27,329 nucleotides of DNA, from assembly GCA_050730675.1 (NCBI GenBank), contig JBOHNM010000041.1:1-27329 (forward strand), in the 5' to 3' direction. The notes under the pieces were generated by a model. That model made no database searches, was not told the DNA's origin, and saw only the letters and a list, made by a program, of their open reading frames with translations. Source of the DNA: JBOHNM01 sp050730675 (GTDB lineage Bacteria; Planctomycetota; Phycisphaerae; Phycisphaerales; UBA1924). Both the position numbers and the translations under genes were made by a program. Shown here piece by piece: positions 1 to 6,732 of the stretch (position 1 is its first letter; each line of letters opens with the position of its first letter).

Positions 1-2
1 CC

Positions 3-449
3 GGCCCGGCTGTCGTCGTGGATGTCCCCGTCACCTTCCGTCCCGACGGCCTCCTCGTCCTGACGCCCGATGCAGCCGATCTTTCCGGCCGTTCGCTCAA
101 AGTCGAGGAAAAGGACGGCAAGCCCAACCTCGGCCACTGGACCTCCCAAGACGCCGCGGCCTCCTGGTTCGTCCGCATCCCCAAGGACGGGCGCTACGCC
201 ATCGAGATCGACCTCGCCTGCGCCGACGGCGACGAGGGCGACCGCTTCGACCTCGAGATCTCCGGCCAAAAAGCCGGCGACGCTGTCCCCGCCACCGGCG
301 GGTGGGAGAAGTTCACCACGATGAAGCTCGGTACGGTCACGCTCAAGCCCGGTGACCAGCGCTTGAAACTCACCGCTGCCCCGGGCCTGAAGGGTGCGCT
401 CATGAACGTCCGTGAAATCCGCTTCGCCCCCGCCGATCAGGGGTGGTGA
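3..449 (+). CDS. C-terminal fragment of a secreted, probably glycan-active protein (fucosidase-like C-terminal domain)
   Basis: The frame is open to the left edge of the window, so only the last 148 residues are seen and the true start lies outside. A GTG at 18 is in frame but is not a credible start. The visible part reads as one beta-sandwich domain: an SWFVRIPKDGRYAIEIDLAC segment, then a TGGWEKF stretch, and a MNVREIRF strand near the end. This pattern recalls the carbohydrate-binding-like domain that follows the catalytic domain in many planctomycete and Bacteroidetes alpha-L-fucosidases (GH29) and some sulfatases. No catalytic residues are present, so the enzyme class is inference from resemblance alone. 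It lies 57 nt upstream of an exported oxidoreductase on the same strand, consistent with a shared glycan-use cluster. Confidence 0.6.
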   Translation, partial: GPAVVVDVPVTFRPDGLLVLTPDAADLSGRSLKVEEKDGKPNLGHWTSQDAAASWFVRIPKDGRYAIEIDLACADGDEGDRFDLEISGQKAGDAVPATGGWEKFTTMKLGTVTLKPGDQRLKLTAAPGLKGALMNVREIRFAPADQGW

Positions 450-506
450 AACGGCACGAAATGCGGTAGGCTCCAGCGGGGAGACTCGTCCCCCAGGAGC
501 ACCGCC

Positions 507-1820
507 ATGACCGCCAGCCATCCGCGCCAGAGCGACTGGACCCGCCGCGAATTCGTCGCCACCACCGCCGCCGTCGCCGGCGCGGCCGCCCTCTCCGGCC
601 TCGTGATCCCGCGAGCTTCCGGTGCAACCGCCCGCGGCGCGGGCCGTCTCAAGGTCGGCGTCATCGGCTGCGGCGGCCGCGGCACGGGTGCCGCCGTCAA
701 CGCCCTCGAGGCCTCCCCCGACGTCGAACTCATCGCTCTCGGCGACCTCTTCCCCGACCGCATCGAGGGGTGCAAGAACGAACTCAAGCAGCTCTCGACC
801 GACATGCAGGCCCGCTGCAAGACCGCGATGGAGAACACATTTACGGGTGTGGACGCCTACAAGCAGGTCATCGCCACCCCTTGCGACATCGTCATCCTCG
901 CCACCGCGCCGGGCTTCCGTCCCGTCCACTTCGCCGCCGCCGTCGAGGCTGGTAAGCACGTCTTCATGGAAAAGCCCGTCGCCACCTGCCCCGCCGGCGT
1001 GCGCATGGTCATCGAGGCCGCGGCCAAGGCCAGGGAGAAAAAGCTCTCGGTCGTCGCCGGCACCCAGCGACGCCACGAGTCCAGCTACGTGGACGCGATC
1101 CCGCGCATCCACGACGGCGCGATCGGCAAGGTCGTCTCCATGGATGTCTACTGGAACCAGGGCGGCCTCTGGATGAACAAGCGCAAACCCGAGTGGACCG
1201 ACGCCGAGTGGCAGATCCGCAACTGGCTCTACTTCACATGGCTCAGCGGCGACCACATCTGCGAGCAGCACGTCCACAATATTGACGTTGCTTACTGGGT
1301 CATGGACGCCCTCCCCGTCCGCGTCCTGGCCATGGGCGGCCGCCAGGTCCGCACCAGCCCCGACTACGGCAACGCCTACGACCACTTCGCCTGCCAGTTC
1401 GAGTACGCCGACGGCCGCAGCGTCACCTCCTACTGCCGCCAGATCGACGGCTGCTCCTCCCGCGTCGAAGAGATCGTCCACGGCGCCGAGGGCCGCGCCC
1501 GCCTGGCCGACCCCGGCGTCGCCGAGTTCACCGGCAAGACCAACTGGAAATGGAGCGGCGAGGACAAGCACCGCTACACCCAGGAGCACCGCGACCTCAT
1601 CGCCAGCATCACCAACTCCGGTCCGTACCTGAACCAGGGCCAGCGCATCGCCGAGAGCACGCTCATGGCCATCATGGGCCGCATGAGCGCCTACACCGGC
1701 AAGACCGTCACGTGGGAACAGGCGATGAACAGCAAGCTCGACCTTGTGCCGCGCGAGTTCGCCCTCGGCCCGCTCGCCACCCCCGAGATCGCCGTGCCGG
1801 GCAAGACCAAGCTGGTGTGA
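507..1820 (+). CDS. Tat-exported Gfo/Idh/MocA family oxidoreductase
   Basis: A 437-residue NAD(P)-dependent sugar or polyol dehydrogenase-like protein. The N-terminus has a Tat signal (WTRREFVATT, then an Ala-rich hydrophobic run ending around residue 40), so it should be exported folded, with its cofactor bound, as known for glucose-fructose oxidoreductase. The Rossmann fold starts at KVGVIGCGGRGTG (about residues 48-60), the family EKP motif is at E155-K156-P157, and an EQHVHNID motif of the C-terminal half supplies the usual active-site His/Asp region. Start choice: AGGAG at 495-499 lies 7 nt before the ATG. The stop is 25 nt before the start of a Tat-exported TIM-barrel gene, so the two are probably cotranscribed and act on the same sugar. 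The substrate cannot be read from sequence. Confidence 0.93.
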   Translation: MTASHPRQSDWTRREFVATTAAVAGAAALSGLVIPRASGATARGAGRLKVGVIGCGGRGTGAAVNALEASPDVELIALGDLFPDRIEGCKNELKQLSTDMQARCKTAMENTFTGVDAYKQVIATPCDIVILATAPGFRPVHFAAAVEAGKHVFMEKPVATCPAGVRMVIEAAAKAREKKLSVVAGTQRRHESSYVDAIPRIHDGAIGKVVSMDVYWNQGGLWMNKRKPEWTDAEWQIRNWLYFTWLSGDHICEQHVHNIDVAYWVMDALPVRVLAMGGRQVRTSPDYGNAYDHFACQFEYADGRSVTSYCRQIDGCSSRVEEIVHGAEGRARLADPGVAEFTGKTNWKWSGEDKHRYTQEHRDLIASITNSGPYLNQGQRIAESTLMAIMGRMSAYTGKTVTWEQAMNSKLDLVPREFALGPLATPEIAVPGKTKLV

Positions 1821-1845
1821 CACGCAATGGCTTCGAAAGGCATCC

Positions 1846-2745
1846 ATGAACCGACGCGACTTTGTGGCAGCCAGTGTTGGAGCCGCCGGGATCGCCGCCA
1901 TCGGCGGCAGCGCGCTCGCACGCCAGCCGGAGACCAGGCCCGAGTCCGCCGCCCCACGCACTCCGCTCAAAGGCCGCATCCATCACTCCGTCTGCAAGTG
2001 GTGCTACTCCATGCCCCTCGACGAGCTCTGCCGAAATGCCAAGGAGATGAGCATCGCCTCGGTGGAACTGCTGGACGAGAAGGAGTGGGGGACCGTCGAC
2101 AAGTTCGGCCTCCGCTGCGCCGTCGCCAACGGCCCCGTTTCCATCGGCGGCGGCATCAACCGGCCTGAATCCCACGACAAGTTCGTCGCTGACTGCGAGC
2201 GACTGCTGCCTTTGGTGAAGAAGGCCGCCATCCCCACGATGATCGTCTTCAGCGGCAACCGCCGTGGGATGCCCGACGACAAAGGCATGGAAAACTGTGC
2301 CGCCGCCCTCCGCCGCGTCACGCCGATCGCCGAGGCCGAGGGCGTGACGATCATCATGGAACTCCTCAACAGCAAGGTGGACCACAAGGACTACATGTGC
2401 GACCGCACGCCGTGGGGAGTTTCGCTGGTCAAGGCCGTCGGCTCGCCGCGGTTCAGGCTCCTCTACGACATCTACCACATGCAGATCATGGAGGGGGATG
2501 TCATCCGGACCATCAAGGACAACGCCGCGCATATTGCTCATTACCACACCGGCGGCGTCCCCGGCCGGCGGGAGATCGACTCGTCGCAGGAGCTGTTCTA
2601 TCCGGCGATCTGCCGGGCGATCGCGGAGAGTGGGGGAGTGGGGGGCAAGGATGCCACGTTCTCGGGTTTCGTCGCGCAGGAGTTTATCCCCTCGCGGGAT
2701 GCGATGACGTCGCTGCGCGAGGCGGTGGCGATCTGCGATGTGTGA
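1846..2745 (+). CDS. Tat-exported hydroxypyruvate-isomerase-like TIM-barrel protein
   Basis: A 299-residue member of the AP-endonuclease-2/xylose-isomerase-like TIM-barrel superfamily, closest in feel to hydroxypyruvate isomerase (Hyi). The N-terminus MNRRDFVAASVGAAG is a Tat signal, unusual for Hyi itself, which is cytoplasmic. Likely metal and catalytic positions are visible in order: Glu in IIMELLNSKVDH, Asp/His in LLYDIYHMQIMEGD, His in AHYHTGGVPGR and Glu in VAQEFIPSRD. The start at 1846 is preferred over a frame-open upstream start at 1744, because it gives the signal peptide and has AAAGG at 1836-1840; the longer form would overlap the preceding oxidoreductase. It probably processes the keto-sugar made by the upstream oxidoreductase, as isomerase, epimerase or lyase. 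The reaction is inference. Confidence 0.9.
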   Translation: MNRRDFVAASVGAAGIAAIGGSALARQPETRPESAAPRTPLKGRIHHSVCKWCYSMPLDELCRNAKEMSIASVELLDEKEWGTVDKFGLRCAVANGPVSIGGGINRPESHDKFVADCERLLPLVKKAAIPTMIVFSGNRRGMPDDKGMENCAAALRRVTPIAEAEGVTIIMELLNSKVDHKDYMCDRTPWGVSLVKAVGSPRFRLLYDIYHMQIMEGDVIRTIKDNAAHIAHYHTGGVPGRREIDSSQELFYPAICRAIAESGGVGGKDATFSGFVAQEFIPSRDAMTSLREAVAICDV

Positions 2746-2773
2746 GAACAGGTTGATCGCCATCGTCGGCTCC

Positions 2774-4015
2774 TCACGCGCTGGGCGCTGATTCCTCGGC
2801 CCCTCGACGCATCGCGCGGCGGGCGGCCCGCCAGGCGAGCGTCATGCAGAGGCCGACGATCAGCCACCAGACCAGGCCGCCGATGGCGACTTCGACGATC
2901 CATGTCAGCGTGCCGACGAGGTTGGCCCAGCCGCTCTTGGCGGCGTCGGTGAACTTGCTGCCGATCGTCGGTTCGGGCTTGGGCTCGGGGGCGGGGGGAT
3001 CGGGCTTGTCTGTGCGGATAACGACCATCACGGTGGCGAGGGAGACAAGGCGGCCGATGCGCTCGCGCTGGGCGGCCATCCGTTCGATCCCCTGGCGAAC
3101 GCTGTCGAGCGAGGCGCGGAGTTCCATGATCTCCTTGAGCGGGGCGTCCTTGCGGGTGTCCATGAGGGCGAGGAGTTCCTTCTCGATGCGCTGCTCGTTG
3201 CGCAGGCGGGCGTCGAGGTCCACCATCTGGTCGGTGACATCCTCGCCGCCGGCGGATTCGGTGGTGACTTTGCCGAGCTCGCGCAGCTCGCCGAGGACCT
3301 TGGAGAGGCGGGACGCGGCGACGCGGATCACGATCGTCGCGGTCACGCGGTCGGGCTCGCGGGCATCGGCGACCATCGAGGATTCCTGGACGAACTCGCC
3401 CTGGGCCTCGGAGAGGATCAGCGGCACCTTGGCGAAGGTGGTGCGGACGTCCTTGGCGATCATCTCGATCATCGCTTTGCGGATGACCTGGCGGGAGGGG
3501 TCGGGGGATGTGGTCCTGTTCGCGTTCGCCGGATCGGTGGGCGTCGAGCCGCCGTAGATCGCGCGACCTTGTAGCGAAAGGCCATCCAACTTCCAATTTG
3601 TATCCACACTGTGGGTCGGCAGCCGTGCTTCACCCGGATCGCCACCGCCAGCGCTGATCCGACCGTTCATAATATAGTCAAACGATTTCTCGTTCTCGCC
3701 GCGGGCCGCGGAACTAGCACTCTTGCGGCCGTCCAAATCTCCATCCGTAACCGCCCACGTCACCCGCGCTGAACTCCGCGCCTTGCTCAGCGATGGCAGA
3801 ATGAGCCCGATGGCCAATGCCAGCACCAATACCGCGGCGAGCGCACCCATGATCGTGCCGGGCAGTGGGCGCTGGATCAGGCTGCGCCACCCCCCCCCGG
3901 AAGTGCCCTGCGGCACGACGCGCTTCCAGACCGCCGGCGCGGGGGTGTCCCACGACGAGAGCGCGGCGAGCTGCTGCTCGAGTTCCGCATCGTTGTGTTC
4001 GTGCTCGAGTGTCAT
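2774..4015 (-). CDS. DUF4349 membrane protein, putative partner of the ECF sigma factor
   Basis: A 413-residue protein. An acidic N-terminal segment (about residues 1-50) precedes a first membrane helix (GTIMGALAAVLVLALAIGLI, about 54-75). A long extracytoplasmic DUF4349 (PF14257) region follows, with the typical VTDQMVDLDARLRNEQRIEK coiled-coil stretch, then a proline-rich linker and a C-terminal membrane helix (VEVAIGGLVWWLIVGLCMTL). The start ATG overlaps the sigma stop codon by 4 nt (ATGA, 4012-4015), and GGGAG precedes it by 7 nt on the minus strand. The coupling suggests it is translated with the sigma factor and could sequester it in an anti-sigma role. No zinc-finger (ZAS) HxxxCxxC motif is seen, so the anti-sigma role rests on position and topology. 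A run of nine G on the coding strand lies between the N-terminal region and helix 1. Confidence 0.85.
   Translation of the reverse strand: MTLEHEHNDAELEQQLAALSSWDTPAPAVWKRVVPQGTSGGGWRSLIQRPLPGTIMGALAAVLVLALAIGLILPSLSKARSSARVTWAVTDGDLDGRKSASSAARGENEKSFDYIMNGRISAGGGDPGEARLPTHSVDTNWKLDGLSLQGRAIYGGSTPTDPANANRTTSPDPSRQVIRKAMIEMIAKDVRTTFAKVPLILSEAQGEFVQESSMVADAREPDRVTATIVIRVAASRLSKVLGELRELGKVTTESAGGEDVTDQMVDLDARLRNEQRIEKELLALMDTRKDAPLKEIMELRASLDSVRQGIERMAAQRERIGRLVSLATVMVVIRTDKPDPPAPEPKPEPTIGSKFTDAAKSGWANLVGTLTWIVEVAIGGLVWWLIVGLCMTLAWRAARRAMRRGAEESAPSA
3890..3898 (-). repeat. Nine-base G tract inside the DUF4349 gene
   Basis: Nine consecutive C on the plus strand (G9 on the coding strand) encode the glycines of QGTSGGGWRS, just before the first membrane helix. 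A single-base slip would remove both membrane helices and the DUF4349 domain from the product. The tract is in frame here. Whether it slips is not shown. Confidence 0.8.
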
Positions 4016-4593
4016 GTTCTGCTCCCACCGCTCCCCGGCGCGAGGCGAGTGCGTAGGTCTTCCAGGGCTGCGTGCAGTCTCGATTTCAAGGTTCCCAGCG
4101 GCAGGTCGAGGATGTCGGCGGCCTGCGGGTGCGTCATGCCCGCGTGGTAGCAGAGGATGAGTATGAGGCGGCGTTCGCCGTCGAGCGATGCCATCGCTCG
4201 CTGGAGTGCCTCGCCGTCGTGGCGCGGGTGGTCGGCTTCGCGGGTGGGTGCACCGGCGGCTGTTTCGATGGCTGCGGCGTGGCCGTTGGACTGCGCGAGC
4301 ATCTTCTTGCGCAGGTCGGCGCAGCGGTTGATCACGATTCGGTAGAGCCAGGTCTTCACGCTGCTTGATCCTTGAAAGTGCCGCCCGGACTTCATGACCC
4401 TCACCCACGCGTCCTGCACCGCATCGCACGCGACGTCCTCACGCCCGCCGACGAGCGCGCGGGCCAAGCCCAGGAGGGCGAGTTCGTAGCGGGCGGCCAA
4501 CCGCTCCAGCGCGCGGCCATCGCCGCGGCCGGCGGCACGCACCAGCGCTGCCTCGTCTTCGCCCGCCTTCGTCAATTCCGGGCCGTCATCCAT
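4012..4593 (-). CDS. ECF-type RNA polymerase sigma-70 factor
   Basis: With the internal start at 4593 the protein has 193 residues, the usual size of an ECF sigma factor. Region 2 spans about residues 13-95 (DAVQDAWVRVMKSGRHFQG, then SVKTWLYRIVINRCADLRKK). Region 4 spans about 128-185 (LDGERRLILILCYHAGMTHP, then LPLGTLKSRLHAALEDL, a helix-turn-helix). It would direct RNA polymerase to a specific promoter set. The stop overlaps the DUF4349 start by 4 nt, so the two are translationally coupled. The start MDDGPE has only a modest GGGA upstream. The reading frame continues open upstream without a stop to an ATG at 5523 that has a strong ribosome binding site, so a 503-residue fused product is possible. 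The short form is preferred because sigma homology begins here. Confidence 0.85.
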   Translation of the reverse strand: MDDGPELTKAGEDEAALVRAAGRGDGRALERLAARYELALLGLARALVGGREDVACDAVQDAWVRVMKSGRHFQGSSSVKTWLYRIVINRCADLRKKMLAQSNGHAAAIETAAGAPTREADHPRHDGEALQRAMASLDGERRLILILCYHAGMTHPQAADILDLPLGTLKSRLHAALEDLRTRLAPGSGGSRT

Positions 4594-5523
4594 AATGGCA
4601 TCCCACGATCGACCATTAGACCATGCCGCGGGCGGGTTGGTTCTTGGTTTTGAGAAGGAAAGCTGGGCGTGTGACAGGTTCGTGACAGGGGAGAGAGAAA
4701 CACCTACGCAGGTGTACACAGAGGTGCACGGAGGGGGAAGAGAGGGTGTAAGGGCGGCGGAGAGGTTGGCGGCGAAGGAGGGGGAGGAGTTGAAGAGGAG
4801 GGAGAAGATCATGAGGAGGGCGAGGAGGTAGTTGCGGTGGATGTAGGGCTTGTAGGGCTCGCGGTACATGTACTTGCGGAGCCACGCTTCCTTGTCGAGG
4901 CCTGGAGGCCAGAGTTCGCCGGTGGGCTCGTAGGGGACCGCGGGAGGGGGAGGGACTTGTGGCGGTGTTTCTGACACAGGTGTGGGTGTATGGTCGGATG
5001 GGGGGCTCGTCCGCCCTGGGGGCGGGGAGGATTCAGCAGGGTTTTCCAGGGGCTGGCTCGCTTCGCTCGCTGTCCCCCACGCCCTGGCAACGGCCGCGCG
5101 CCCTACGGGCGGGGAAGAGGCGGAGAGAGTGAGTGGCGTGGAGGTAGCGACGGGCTCTGGATGGTCGGATGCTGTGGAAACCCTACCCCCGGCCCCTTCC
5201 CTCAGGGAAGGGGAGGTGGCGGTGGGTACATCGGGGGCTTGGGGCTCGTCGGCATCGATCGCTTCCGGCTCCACGGGTTTGGGGAGAGGTGCGGCTGGGG
5301 AAGCGAAGAAGGCGTGCTTGGGCGGGTAGTAGGGTTTGTAGTTGAGGACGGCCGCGGCGCAGCGGCGGGTCTCGGCGATGTTGTCGAGCTTGTCGGCCTT
5401 GCCTGCGGCGCGGAGCATGAGGGCGAGGCCGCGGCGGTGGAGGCGGATGGTGTCGAGGGTGTGGTTGTCCATGGCGTCGATCATGAACTCGGGGGTGATG
5501 AGCTGGGGGGTGGGAGGGGGCAT
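4594..5523 (-). CDS. Proline-rich hypothetical protein frame, open into the sigma gene (no stop)
   Basis: The ATG at 5523 is preceded by AAAGGAG with a 6-nt spacer, a strong initiation signal. The first 65 or so residues (LITPEFMIDAMDNHTLDTIR, then a basic helical segment to NYKPYYPPKHAFF) look like a compact, genuine domain that I do not recognise. A long Pro/Ala/Ser-rich linker follows, partly encoded by palindromic repeat DNA at about 5049-5115 and 5181-5216. Then comes a short ordered stretch (LDKEAWLRKYMYREPYKPYI) and a hydrophobic helix (NYLLALLMIFSLLFNSSPSF). No stop separates this frame from the sigma factor, so the coordinates give only the non-sigma part. It is either a separate gene whose stop has been lost or the N-terminal half of a 503-residue membrane-anchored sigma protein. 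No function is assigned. Confidence 0.5.
5193..5213. repeat. Perfect 10-bp inverted repeat (REP-like palindrome) inside the proline-rich frame
   Basis: CCCCTTCCCT at 5193-5202 is mirrored by AGGGAAGGGG at 5204-5213 around a single C. Its minus-strand translation gives the SPSLREG peptide inside the low-complexity linker of the hypothetical protein. Palindromes that read like this are common intergenic repeats in planctomycete genomes (from memory), so it may be an inserted repeat rather than selected protein sequence. Confidence 0.75.
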
Positions 5524-5529
5524 GGGGGG

Positions 5530-5536
5530 CTCCTTT
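5530..5536 (-). promoter_or_regulatory. Ribosome binding site deciding the 5523 start
   Basis: CTCCTTT on the plus strand reads AAAGGAG on the minus strand, 6 nt before the ATG at 5523. It is the strongest Shine-Dalgarno match in the sigma/DUF4349 region and is the main reason to believe translation begins here rather than only at the internal sigma start. Confidence 0.7.
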
Positions 5537-5802
5537 GGACAGCACACAGCGAACAGCGGCACAGCACACATGCAGACCTGGAAGACCGAGGCGACCGCGA
5601 AGAGGCGAAGGGAGGGCGGGAAGGTGCGAAGAGAAACTGGGACGGACGAGGGACGAGCAGGGAGCGGAAAGCAGAAATCGCGGCCGCGGGGGGCGGCTTG
5701 CTGGGAACTCGGGTTGCTCGAGGCGCTGGTGACCTACCACACCACGCCGCGGCGGCGTCGTGTGGCACACCCGAGACGTGCCTCTACCCATGGGCGGAGG
5801 AC

Positions 5803-5930
5803 CGCGCCGTTGCGCAATTCGTGGTCACTCTTTGGAGTAAGGGTGTCGAACGCATCGGGAAATCCCGATGCCGATTGATTTGGGAATTCTGCGATTGCGC
5901 GCGGGGGCGCGGGCGCGCCGTTGCGCAATT
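5803..5930. repeat. Two 17-nt direct repeats carrying TTGCGCAA, 111 nt apart
   Basis: CGCGCCGTTGCGCAATT occurs at 5803-5819 and again at 5914-5930, and each copy is followed by a near-identical (T)GGTGGTC or CGTGGTC. The core TTGCGCAA is a perfect 8-bp palindrome. The spacing and the location between divergent genes suit a pair of protein-binding sites, but a simple repeat family is equally possible. Confidence 0.65.
5852..5871. repeat. Perfect 9-bp inverted repeat with 2-nt loop
   Basis: GCATCGGGA at 5852-5860 and TCCCGATGC at 5863-5871 are exact reverse complements around AA. No U-run follows on either strand, so it is not a classic intrinsic terminator. It could be an operator, a REP-like element or an RNA hairpin in a 5' leader. 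Confidence 0.7.
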
Positions 5931-5975
5931 TGGTGGTCTTAATGGGCGTTCGGGGAGGGGCGGTAGACTCATGGG

Positions 5976-6527
5976 ATGGCGCAGAGTGACGGGAAAGCGT
6001 GTGGGCGGGTTGGCCGCGGGCGGCCGGTGGTGGGGTGGGTGCTGGCCGTGATGGGCGTGGTGGTGGCGGGGGTTTGGGGGGCGTCGCGGTGGTGGGGCGG
6101 CGAGGCACACTATGGCAAATACAAATTGATGTGTATCGCGGGAACGATGGCGCTGGAAGTCACAAACTACAACATGCCAGGCAGCCATCGGGGAGCGGCT
6201 GTGTGGGCGGAAGCTGCAAACGAGAATTGGGAATGGACCGTGTCGACCGATCGGCACAGCGAGCTCTCACGGAAATTCGGTTGGTCGTGGAAGTTCATCT
6301 GCTATGACGTGCATGCGTCGAGTCCGTTTGTCTACGAGGTGTGGCGGGTTGTGCTGTGGCCTGTCCCGCTGCTGCTGTGGGGCAGTGGCTGCATGTTTTT
6401 GTGGTGGGGAAAGCGTGTTCGGCGATTGACGATGACGGGCCACTGCACCAAATGCGGGTATGACATGGCTGGGCTTGGGCTTGGGGATGGGGTAAGGTGC
6501 CCGGAGTGTGCGGGGGAAAGGGGGTGA
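5976..6527 (+). CDS. Small membrane protein with C-terminal zinc ribbon
   Basis: A 183-residue protein with two predicted membrane helices: about residues 18-38 (VVGWVLAVMGVVVAGVWG) and about 121-140 (VVLWPVPLLLWGSGCMFLWW). The segment between them would be extracytoplasmic. The C-terminus has a four-cysteine ribbon, HCTKCGYDMAGL then RCPECAGERG, about residues 155-183. This CxxCGYD(L/M)xGL...CPEC tail is recurrent in planctomycete membrane proteins of unknown role (from memory). The ATG at 5976 was taken; an in-phase alternative is not obvious and the ATG at 5971 is in another frame. The nearest purine-rich stretch (5954-5960) is rather far for a Shine-Dalgarno, so the start is uncertain. 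No function is assigned beyond probable metal binding. Confidence 0.72.
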   Translation: MAQSDGKACGRVGRGRPVVGWVLAVMGVVVAGVWGASRWWGGEAHYGKYKLMCIAGTMALEVTNYNMPGSHRGAAVWAEAANENWEWTVSTDRHSELSRKFGWSWKFICYDVHASSPFVYEVWRVVLWPVPLLLWGSGCMFLWWGKRVRRLTMTGHCTKCGYDMAGLGLGDGVRCPECAGERG

Positions 6528-6529
6528 GT

Positions 6530-6660
6530 GCTGCCGCGGGATCCGTTGCCCCCTTCGGGGCTGGATTGACTCACCCGAGCTTTCCACGGGTTGCGCTTGC
6601 CTGGCTGCGCCGGGCTTCGCTCCACCCGTGGCTACGCTCGGTCGCCCCTACGTGGCTTAA
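6530..6660. repeat. Palindromic intergenic repeat region, possible bidirectional terminator
   Basis: This non-coding stretch lies between convergent genes (zinc-ribbon protein, plus; ThuA-DUF1080, minus). It contains CCACGGGT at 6584-6591 mirrored by ACCCGTGG at 6624-6631, with further short complementary GC-rich pieces between (for example TTGCGC and GCGCCGGG). Sequences reading 'CACCCGTGGCTACGCTCGGT' are a familiar dispersed repeat in planctomycete genomes (from memory). The position suits transcription termination for both genes, although no poly-T tail is present. Confidence 0.5.
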
Positions 6661-6732
6661 GAGTGTGCCAGGAGAGCCTGGCGGAATTCCATTGGTGGTC
6701 ATTTACTGTCAGCGGTCGTCTCTCACCTATTT

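Larger units (their letters stand above)
5524..5975. other. Divergent intergenic region with repeats, no gene seen
   Basis: These 452 nt separate the minus-strand sigma-region gene from the plus-strand zinc-ribbon protein, so promoters in both directions must lie here. Frames crossing it give only low-complexity Arg/Gly/Pro translations without family resemblance. It holds a 20-nt inverted repeat (5852-5871) and two copies of a 17-nt motif with the palindrome TTGCGCAA. No convincing -35/-10 pair could be assigned by eye. Confidence 0.6.

Noticed and set aside
444..472. TGGTGA and TAGGCT with a 17-nt spacer before the first oxidoreductase
   Set aside because: Weak matches to -35/-10 boxes; a chance fit is likely in GC-rich DNA.
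4990..6051. A Gly-rich plus-strand frame of 353 codons across the repeat-rich region
   Set aside because: Low-complexity translation that crosses the divergent intergenic region and overlaps both flanking genes; no start signal.
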